Positions 55,359 to 64,000 of a DNA stretch of 64,000 nt are shown here, in pieces. The notes beneath the pieces were generated by a model. That model did no database searches and was not told the origin of the DNA. It saw nothing but the letters and a program-made list of their open reading frames with translations. The translations under genes were made by a program, and so were the position numbers. Source of the DNA: Arachis hypogaea (taxonomy: Eukaryota; Streptophyta; Magnoliopsida; Fabales; Fabaceae). How positions within the stretch are numbered: the first letter of the stretch is position 1; each line of letters starts with the position of its first letter. Location: the NCBI RefSeq assembly GCF_003086295.3, contig NC_092052.1, forward strand, positions 79,714,834 through 79,778,833. The letters run 5' to 3'.

Positions 55359-56132
55359 CACCCCTTGCTGAGATTTATAATACTCCTAGTGATATGAGTG
55401 GTAACTACCCTCAAGGAGACAGTCACACGCATGACCAGTGGATACCTGAGCAGGTCAAAATTCTTCTTACTGAGTTGTTTTAGGAGGTGCATCCCTATAG
55501 CGCCATCACAGAAAGCCTGATGCTTTTGGGAAGGAGACATTAAAAGAAGGTGGAACAGTAGTCTTCACCAAGAAGGCCGAACCTCAGGAGCCTGCTACTG
55601 AGGGACTGAAGGCAATCAAGGACCAGGAGGATCCTGAGAATGCTACTGAGCACACCCCTACAGAGGAGAAGGAACCTCAAGTTGAATCTTCTCTAGGCGT
55701 GCAAGAGGTGCCTGTGATTACCACAGGGCACGCCCTTACAGAGGTGAAAGAGCCTCAAGAGCTACTTTCCTTGGCATGCAAAAAGAACTAGAAGATGAGA
55801 AACTGGCTCATTCCCTAGTAACACTCAAGAAGCTGTAAGTCAATATCTCTTTTGCAGAGGTATTGGAAAAGAAGACCCCCTATACAGCCTGTCTAAAAGG
55901 CATTCCTTTGAAAATAAGGACCTACGGGGAGATGAGACTATGGTACTGACCAAAGAGTGCATTGCTTTAGTCCAAAATGAACTACCAAGGAAGATGTTAG
56001 ATCCAGGGAGCTTTCAGATTCTATGCACTACTGGAAAGATCACTCTTGACAACGCCCTGTATGATCTTGGCTTAAGTTTGAATCTGATACCTTCATCTGT
56101 GATGAAGAAGTTGGGAATCTAAGAGGCGCGAG
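55359..56132 (+). pseudogene. pol: gag-protease linker and protease of E6 (continuation)
   Basis: Degraded coding sequence: a Glu/Pro-rich linker with repeats of ATE(H/G)..T.EEKEPQ type (55590-55790), then protease flank and active-site region (TMVLTKECIALVQ, DPGSFQILCT, ALYDLGLSLNLIPSSVMKKLGI with Leu-Ser for the usual Ala-Ser). Interrupted at 56133 by the E5 LTR. Confidence 0.75.
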
Positions 56133-57822
56133 TGATTTAAGAAAATTGTCGTGGTATAGAATTTCCTCAATTGAATGAAGTCTCGTTGTAAAGTATAGTT
56201 CTACACCAACAAACAATTCTCCTAATCAAAAATTTGGTTGTCACAAGTACAAACCCCAATGAATTTTTAACCGGAGTATTTAGACTCCGGGTCGTCTCAC
56301 AAGGAATTGCAAAAAGTGCTCAATTATTGGCTATGAAGATGCAATGGGTTTTTGGTTGATAAGAGGGGCAAGAAAATAAATGACAAGAAAAGTAAATCAA
56401 TCAAGCAACTAAAGAAAGCAATTAATAAAGAGAGACATTCATGGCAAGTGTTGAGATCATAGGCTTTCTATCCTAGTCATGCAATGACTAATTCATCTTA
56501 TTTAGTCAAATCCAACAAATAGGGAGAAAGTCAAACAAGACTAATCAATCATAATACAATAATGACAAGAATTTATCTTATTACGTCATCTCCAACATTG
56601 GAAGAAGGTATCGTGTTATCTTCCATGAGAGAAAGTCTAATAAGACTAGCTAATCTCAATCCAAAAATCCTAATCAATTACTAATTAAATTAGCAAAAGA
56701 TTAGCGTCAATGGAAACAATAGTAGCTAAAAACTCTAGATCACCAACATAAGTTGGGTTTTCATGACTCAAGATTGCCAAATTACTCTTTCCAAGCCAAG
56801 AATGCTCAAAATCTACTCTAAAGCCCAACCAAGCATTTTGTCAAACACTTGGTGGGTACAAAGGGAAAGCATGGTAAATGAGCAAGAATAGTGAAATCTA
56901 CCAACTACAAATTGCAAGGAAACAAGAAATCAACAATAGCAATCAAGATCAACATAAAAGAAGCATAGAAACATAAAATTGCATTAAAGAAAATTAGATC
57001 CAACAATGGTTCATCAACATAAAAGTAACAAAATAAAGGAAATGACAAGTAAAACTAGAAGAGTAGAGATGTAACAACAATAAATTAAAAGGGGAAACTA
57101 AATTAAAACAAGAATTAAAAGTTGGATTTAAGAAAATTAAACCTAAACTACCCAAAATTCTAGAAAGAAGAGAGAGCTTCTCTCTCTAGAATTCTACCCT
57201 AAAACATGATGAAAACTAAACTATGACTACTTTGTTCATTCCCCCTTCAATCCTTGGGTTCAATAGCATAAAAAATGAGTTGGATTGGGCCCAAAATGCT
57301 TCAGAAATCGCTGGGGGCGATTTCACTAAAGTGGACCCACGTGCTCCATCGGCGTGCGCACGTACATGGCGCGTGCGCGCCCCTATGCGTCAGGCAACAT
57401 ATGGAAAATTTTCTATCATTTCGAAGCCCCGGATGTTAGCTTTCCAATGCAACTTGAAACGCTTCATTTGGACCTATGTAGCTCAAGTTATGGTCGATTG
57501 AGTGCCAGGAGGTCGGGCTTGACAGCTTTACGGTTCCTTCATTTCTTCATGAGTTCTCCCACTTTGCATGCTTTTTCTTCATTCCTTCCATCCAATACTT
57601 GCCTTATAAACCTGAAATCACTCAACAAACATATCAAAGCATCGAATGGAATTAAAGTGAGTTAAATTTAGCTATTTTAAGGCCTAAAAAGCATGTTTTC
57701 ACATTTAAGCACAAATCAAGGGAGAATTGCAAAACCATGCTATTTCATTGAATAAATGTGGGAAAAGGTGATAAAATCTCCCAAAATAAGCACAAGATAA
57801 ACCACAAAATTGGGGTTTATCA
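56133..57822 (-). repeat. E5 3' LTR
   Basis: 1,690 bp, similar along its length to E3's LTRs, with a different start at its left end (tgatttaagaaaattgtc). GC-rich cluster 57336-57392 (cggcgtgcgcacgtacatggcgcgtgcgcg). Confidence 0.88.
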
Positions 57823-59330
57823 AATCTCCCCACACTTAAACCAAGCATGTCCTCATGCTAAGAATAAAGAAGGACAAGAGAAGGGGTATGAACATTTATT
57901 CAATGCAAATAAACTATATAAACCTATCTACATGCATGCAACTAAATGTAAAATGATTCTACCTACTTGGTTAAAAGTAAATCAGTCTCCAAGAACATGT
58001 ATGAACAAGTAGGGCTAAGATCATACGATGATTCATGAATCCTACCAATTCAAATATTAAAATGAAGTTCAAATAGACTTGCAAGAAGAATGCTCATGAA
58101 AGACGGGAACAAGGAATTGAGCATCGAACCCTCACCGGAAGTGTATCCGCTCTAGTCGCTCAAGTGTATAGGGTCGATTCACTCAATTCTCCTCTAATCA
58201 TGCTTTCCAAGATTTGTTTTTCTTCTAACAATCAACAATTATTCAATGCATGCATACATTCATCATGAGGACTTATTCATAGGTTGTAATGGGGCTAGGG
58301 TAAAGGTAAGGATGCATATGGTCAAGTGAGCTTGAAATTTGAATCTTTGATTAGCCTAAGCTCTCGCCTAACCTATATAACAACCTATACAATTCTAATA
58401 CAATGCCTAGCTACCCATGATTCCCACTTTTTTTTCACATACTCATGCATTCTTTTTAATTCACCACACATATGCATTGATTTTCTTATTGAACTTTACT
58501 TTGGGACATTTTTGTCCCCTTTTTATTTCTTTTTCTCTTTTCTTTTTTTTTCTTTTTTTTTTATCATTTTTTTTAGTACATACAAACGTATCAATGCATA
58601 TAGTTTTACATATTTAATGCATAAGCATGTACCCAATTCCCAAAAATCTTTAACAAAAATACAAACACACACTTTCCTTTCAACCAATGTCCCAAGTTTC
58701 CCATACTCAAATGATACACACCCTCACTAGCCTAAGCTAATCAAAGATCCAAATTAAGGACATTTATTGTTTTTCACTTATGGGTAGTGATGTGCTAAAA
58801 TTAAGAACAAAAGGGATTAAATAGGCTCAAATTTGGCTAACAATGGTTGATGAAAGGTAGGTTTTTGGGTAAGTGAGCTAAATGAAATGATGGCCTCAAT
58901 CATATAAATGCATGTATACATGGAATAATGGACATAAAGAATCAAACAAATCAAAGATTACAATCATAGAAAGAGAACAATGCACACAAGAATGAAAATA
59001 AGTGGTTATATGATGTAACCACACAATTAGGCTCAAAACTCACATGCTTGTGTTCTTAGCTCAAAAATCATGTTCCAAAATAAATTCTTCAAGCAAGTTC
59101 ATCAAGAGAAATTTTTTTTGAATTGGTAGGGTGCTCTAAAAATAGTTTCTTGAAAAAGAAATCATCACCCTAACCAAGTAGTCCTAACATAAAAAGAAAT
59201 GGTAAAATATGTACAAATTCTAACTATCATGCAATGCAACAACTAACTAGCAAAGGAAATCAAGAATTGGTGTTGAAAGAAAGAAATTGTTCCCATGGAG
59301 GTCGGTCGGACGACCTCCCCACACTTAGAA
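57823..59330 (-). other. E5 3' interior, non-coding
   Basis: AT-rich, homologous to E3 44298-45850; no credible ORF. Polypurine-type GTTTAAGTGTGGGGAGATTTG lies next to the LTR on the minus strand. Confidence 0.75.
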
Positions 59331-59537
59331 ATTGTTCCTAAAGATGTCAATACTTCTGAGCTTCAAAGGAAAGTGAGATGCCAAAACTATTCAGAAGTAA
59401 ATAGTTACTAGCCCCGCTCATCTAATTGAAACTGAGCTTCATAGAAAACTATGAGATTTATCGTATCTTTCTATTTCTTTTTAATCCTACTTGTTTTTGG
59501 TTGCTTAGGGATAAGCAACAGTTTAAGTTTGGTGTTC
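59331..59537 (+). other. E6 3' interior remnant with 3' hairpin
   Basis: Matches E4 about 53570-53770. Hairpin GTTGCTTA-GGGA-TAAGCAAC (59500-59519), in which the loop-closing pair is A:T in place of G:C, then AGTTTAAGTTTGGTGTTC before the LTR. Confidence 0.75.
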
Positions 59538-61019
59538 GGATGAGCGGATATTTTATACGCTTTTTGGCATCATTTTCATATAGTTTTTATTACGTTTTGT
59601 TTAAGTTTTATTATATTTTCATAGGTTTTAGTGAAAAATTTACATTTTTGGATTCTACTTTGAGTTGTTGCATTTTATGATTATTTCAGGTATTTTTTGG
59701 CTGAAATTGAGGAGCTTTGGAAAAGCCTAATTCAGAGACAGAGAAAGGACTGCAGATGTTGTCGGATTCTGACCTCCGTGCAAAGGAGCATTTTTTGAGC
59801 TACAGAAGTCCATATGGTGCACTCTCAAAAGCATTGGAAAGCTAACATCCAGGGCTTTCCAGCAATATATAATAGTCCATACTTTGCTCTGGAAATGAAG
59901 GTCCAAAACTGGCATTCAACGCCAGCACTTTACCCTCTTCCTGGCGTTGGACGCCAAAAAGGGAGCAGCTGGCATCCAACACCCAAAAAGGAGTCCAAAG
60001 CTGGCGTTCAACACCCAAGAAGGGTACTAGCTCGCGGAGTCACCCTTAACTCAGCCCAAACACTCACCAAGTGGGCCCCAGAAGTGGATTTTCGCACTAT
60101 CAACCTAGTTTATCCTATTTCTGTAATCATTAGTTATTAGATTAGTATATATAGGAGAATATCACCTATGTTTAGGATCTTCTACCTCATCTTTGCCCAT
60201 TCAAACCTTTCATTACTTTTCTGTAAGCTATGAGTCACTAACCTCCTAGGTTAAGGTTAGGAGCTCTGCTGACTTTTATGGATTAATAATATCATTGTTC
60301 TATTTCAATCTATGCTTGATTCTATTCTAAGATGTATCTTCGTTCTTCATCCTTATGAATTAGGAGTGTAACTTGACCATCATCCCTATTCTACATGGGT
60401 TCTTGCGAGTCCTTGATGGGATAGTATTGAACCAAAAGCTTGATTATACATCTCTTAGACGGCTAATCCACGATTTCGTTGGGGACTTGGAGAGATCAGT
60501 TCAGCCAAGATACGGGGGCGATTAGGGCCTTTATGGTATAGGCTAAAATCAAGGAGTAGCTTTTTCTGATCCGGAAGATTCGACCTTCTCTGTGGCGCTT
60601 TGAGTAGGATCACCAAGGGAATGGACTGCTAGAGCTTCACCCCTGTTTAGATTGGATGACCACTGACCTGGCATTTGATCTGAAGCAGAGGAGATTAATG
60701 ACCACTGACCTGGCATTAGTCACATACAGCCTTCCATGGAATGAATCATCAGAAGTTAAAGTAGATAGTGAGAAAAGTTGATCTAGAAGGAGGAAGTATC
60801 TCCGAAGCCTCAACCGTTCTCTTATCATTGATTTCACACCAATTTTCACGACAACTATATTTTCTATCCGCCTGACTAAGACCTACAAGGTAGCCATTGC
60901 TTGTTCAATCCAACAATCTCCATGGGATCGACCGTCACTCACCTGAGGTATTACTTGGACGACCCGGCGCACTTGCCGGTCTATCTGTGTGAATATTGCA
61001 GAGTCAATTTTGTGCATCA
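59538..61019 (+). repeat. E6 3' LTR
   Basis: About 1.48 kb, begins (G)GATGAGCGG (first base altered) and ends GTGCATCA. Cluster of ctggcgttcaac/ggcgttggacgcc motifs at 59908-60030; TATATATA at 60146-60153. No primer site follows, which confirms it as the 3' copy. Confidence 0.85.
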
Positions 61020-61260
61020 ATGAACCACGTTCTTTTGGATGACCTTAATGGCAACAACCTTCGCCGGTCTACTATGATCACAATCCACCCCATAAAGTAT
61101 ACCAATCCAATGGATATGGTAGGCATCCTTATGGTTTTAAACCCCAACCACCATACACCTACCAACTACCTCCTCAATATTGTCCTCAACCACCATACCC
61201 ACAAGCCCCCATCTTACCACCAAATACCTCTATATGATCCTAATCCATATCAACCACTAG
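61020..61260 (+). pseudogene. Fragment of a Tyr/Pro/Gln-rich element ORF
   Basis: In one frame it reads YGYGR/HPYGF-type then PQPPYTYQLPPQY and PQPPYPQAP, resembling the N-terminal part of ORF1 in D, E2 and E3, but without the start or the conserved end. It is the target into which E6 (left) and E7 (right) inserted. Confidence 0.45.
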
Positions 61261-62819
61261 TGCATGTGTACACAAAATCCACACTATTTCGTACAACAGT
61301 AGCATTACTAGCAAGTGCACTGGGTCGTCCAAGTAATACCTGAGCGAGCCAAGGTCGATCCCACGAGGATTGTGGCTTGAAGCAAGCTATGGTTGTCTTG
61401 TAGGTCTTAGTCAGGCAGACTCAGAAGGTTGTTGGATAGAGGAAACTATTTATAATTTGTATTTGTAAAACAAGAGTTTCAGGGATAGGAATAGAGTTAA
61501 GAGTTGGAGTTGCTTTGTCTTTCTGAAGTAACTCTGGTACTACTGTCTTCTTTGCTTGTGAATGATCTTCTTCTGTGGTAGGCTGTAAGTGATCAAAGCC
61601 ATTGCCCATGGTCATTGATCTCCTCTGCTACAGATTGAACACGGCCGTGGCCTTTGGCCGTGGTTACTCAATCTGACGAAGGGTGAAGCGTGTAGCAGTC
61701 CATTCTCTTGGCGATCCTACTCAAAACACCACAGACAAGGTCGAATCTCCCGAATCAGAGAACACTGCTTCTTTGGATTCTAGCCTGTACCACGGAGACC
61801 CTAATCTCCCTAGAGATCGGCTGAATTGGTGTCTCGAGAAGTCCCCAACGAAATCGTAGATTAACCATCTGAAAGATGTATAACCATAGCTGTTGGCTCG
61901 TGCTTTTCTCCTATGTACTCACACGAAACCAAGTAGACGTGGGTGTTTGTCAGGCACGTTCATCTTAATCTGATGAATAGAGCCAACTTATCAGATCACC
62001 CTATTCATCATGATGAAGATCGGGATATACATATTAAAGATAGATCAAGCACGGATTGAAGAAGAAACAGTAATACTTTTATTAATTCATAGGACTCAAC
62101 AGGGCTCCTCCACTCAACCTAAGAGTTTTAGAAACTCATACTGATGTAAAAACATGAAGAGTGTGAAAAAAGGTCCAAACTTCGAATTACATAAAGTTAA
62201 TCCCTTAAATACTAAACAGATTTCTAGTAAGGGTAAAACAATCTATTTAGTGCTAAAATCTACCTCTGGGGCCCACTTGGTGAGTGTTTGGGCTGAGCTT
62301 TGATGAGATCCATGTGCATTGAGGTCTCTTGGGCGTGGAATGCCTGCTAGAGGGTCCTCTCTGGGCCTTTGGATGCTGGGCTCTGCTCTTTGGGCGCTGG
62401 ACGCCTGGAAGGAGGCAAGAAGCTGGAGTTGGATGCCAGTTTTGGGTCTTCTAATCCGAAGCAACGTATAGACTATTATATATTTCTGGAAAGCTCTAAA
62501 AGTCAGCTTTCCATATCCGTTGAGAGCGCTCAATTTGGACTTCTGTAGCTTCAAAAAGGCTCTTCCGAATGTAGATAGGTCAGATTTGGACAGCATCTGC
62601 AATACTTTCTCTGTCCTTGAATCAGACTTCTACTCCAGCTCCTCAATTTCAGCATGAAATTACCTAAAATTTCCCAAAAACACAAAAACTCATAGTAGAA
62701 TCCAAAAATATGATTTTAAGACTAAAACCTATAAAAACTTAAAAAAAAAAAAATAAACAAAAACTACTAAAAACTATATGAAAATGATGTCAAAAAGCGT
62801 ATAAAATATCTGCTCATCA
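61261..62819 (-). repeat. E7 3' LTR
   Basis: 1,559 bp, TGATGAGCAG at 62819 on the minus strand to about ACATGCA at 61261. Related to E1/E4/E6 LTRs but distinct at its 3' end. Motif cluster gggcgtggaatgcc, gggcgctggacgcc, ggagttggatgcc at 62330-62440. The primer-proximal phrase 'caagtgcactgggtcgtccaagtaatacc' is shared with E1. Confidence 0.8.
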
Positions 62820-64000
62820 CAACACCAAACTTAAATCGTTGCTTGTCCCCAAGAAACTAAAAACACAGTAGGAAAAAAAATTAAGATAAAATAAATTTCT
62901 AAGTTTTAAATGAAGCTTAGTTAAAATCAGATGAGAGGGACTTAGTAGCTTTTTGCTTCTGAACAGTTTTAGAATCTCACGATCCATTGAAACTCAGAGA
63001 TATTGGTATCCTTAGGAGCTTAGAATCTAGATGATATTATTTACTTTCCTAGTTAAGCTTATTTTTATTCTTGAACATAGCTTTTTAAGTCTTGGCCGTG
63101 ACCCTAAGCACTCTGTTTTCCAGGATTACCACCAGATACATTCATGCCACAGACATTTTACCTGGGTGAACCTTTTCAGATTGTGACTCAACTTTGCTAG
63201 AGTCCCCAGATAGAGGTGTCCAGAGTTCTTAAGCACACTATTTTTTCTTTGGACAGCGACTTTAACCGCTCAGTCTCAAACTTTTCACTTGACACTTTCA
63301 TGCCACAAGCACATGGTTAGGGACAGCTTAGATTGAGCCGCTTAGGCCAGGATTTTATTCCTTTGGACCCTCCTAACCACTGATGCTCAAAGCCTTGGTC
63401 CCTTTTACCCTTGCCTTTTGGTTTAAAGGGTTATTGGCTTTTTCTACTTGTTTTTTTTCTTTTATTTTTTGCAACTATTTTTTTTCATGCAAGCTTTTTC
63501 TTTTTCTTTTTGCTACTTTTTCTTGCTTCAAGAATCAATTTTTATATTTTTCAGATCATCAATAATATTTCACTTTCATCATCATTCTTTCAAGAGCCAA
63601 CATTCATAAATCACAACTTCAAATATGCACTGTTTATTTCATACATTCAGAAAATAAAAGCAAATGACACCAGATCAAACTAATTAAACTAATCTTATTT
63701 TAAACTTGAAATTCATCTATCTCTCAGTTCTTTCTAAATAAAAATTTTCTTTTAAGCAAGATGAGAGATATATGGAATATTTTACAACTTTAAGACATCA
63801 AATACAAATGATCATGCAACTTAGAACAAGAAAACAAATAAACAGACAGACAGAAAATAGAAAAATAACAGGAAAGGAGTAAAAGAGAATGAATCCACCT
63901 GAATGATGGAGGCTAGTGCTCCTCCTTGAGGATCCAATGTAGTGCTTGATCTCTTTGATGTCACTCTTTTGTCATTGTTGAGGCATCTCCACATGTTCAT
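62820..64000 (-). mobile_element. Element E7 3' interior, runs off the window
   Basis: Begins with AAGTTTGGTGTTG and hairpin GTTTCTTG-GGGA-CAAGCAAC (62838-62857, one mismatch). Homologous to E1 7925-9240, including near its end 'ctcctccttgaggatccaatg', which aligns near E1 9110, the C-terminal end of ORF2. ORF2 may therefore follow outside the window. No ORF is defended inside it. Confidence 0.75.

Larger units (their letters stand above)
56133..59330 (-). mobile_element. Element E5: truncated element of the E3 type
   Basis: 3' LTR at 56133-57822 (TGATAAACCCC at 57822) and 1.5 kb of 3' interior with the hairpin AGCATG-AGGA-CATGCT (57844-57859). The right side stops at about 59330, exactly where the internal HP-B hairpin of E3 (45852) would begin. 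5' LTR, primer site and ORF1 are missing. Left flank 56128-56132 is gcgag; the matching duplication is lost. Confidence 0.8.
33173..61019 (+). mobile_element. Element E6: truncated Ty3/gypsy element, split by E4 and E5
   Basis: 5' LTR 33173-34258 (lacks its beginning) and 3' LTR 59538-61019 share sequence through the whole of the remaining 1.05 kb. Interior: 34259-36289 (leader and gag) and 55359-56132 (linker, protease), then E5, then a 3' end at 59331-59537. The pol region is missing, probably lost in the deletion that also removed most of E5. No target duplication can be tested because the left end is gone. Confidence 0.75.

Overview
The window is plant nuclear intergenic DNA made almost entirely of nested LTR retrotransposons. 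I see no host gene, tRNA, rRNA or CRISPR array that I would defend. The reverse transcriptase/integrase signatures, the tRNA-Asp-type primer binding sites and the absence of an integrase chromodomain point to the Ty3/gypsy Athila/Tat side. LTRs that begin TGATGAGCGG and carry repeated GGCGTTTAACGCC motifs resemble, from memory, the peanut (Arachis) FIDEL/Feral families, so a peanut-type legume is my best guess (not proven here).

Layout. 1-1615: two tandem copies of a TGTAACGACCC-type LTR fragment (minus). About 1800-33172: an old minus element (E0) split by two insertions: E2 (3376-21394, minus, TSD gaact) and D (22319-31957, plus, TSD ataat). E2 is itself split by E1 (6260-16572, minus, TSD gcaac). 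33173-61019: a plus element (E6) with a truncated 5' LTR, split by E4 (36295-55353, plus, TSD agccg) and by a truncated minus element E5 (56133-about 59330). E4 is split inside its pol gene by E3 (42578-50915, minus, TSD agagg). 61020-61260 is a fragment of a Pro/Tyr/Gln-rich element ORF. 61261-64000 is the 3' LTR and 3' interior of another minus element, E7, that leaves the window. The five complete elements all have perfect 5-bp target duplications, which fixes the order of insertion.

Only E4 carries recognisable protease, reverse transcriptase, RNase H and integrase, all broken by frameshifts or stops. The others are non-autonomous. E1 has gag-protease followed by an extra ORF (ORF2, resembling the 'putative plant transposon protein' family) with what looks like its own TATA promoter. 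D has an unrecognised ORF1 ending in FKHKPP plus an ORF2. E2 and E3 keep ORF1 but have lost ORF2.

The most interesting signals cut across these families. (1) A two-stem module sits 13-18 nt after the stop codon of the 5' ORF in E4, D, E2 and E3, and occurs also in E0 and, decayed, in E1. (2) A stem with an RGGA loop followed by TTTAAGTKTGG occurs next to every 3' LTR and a second time internally in the non-autonomous elements; its stem arms differ between families but stay paired. (3) Each family carries its own short palindrome in clusters, both in the LTRs and in the interior. These suggest an RNA/DNA architecture shared between autonomous and parasitic elements.
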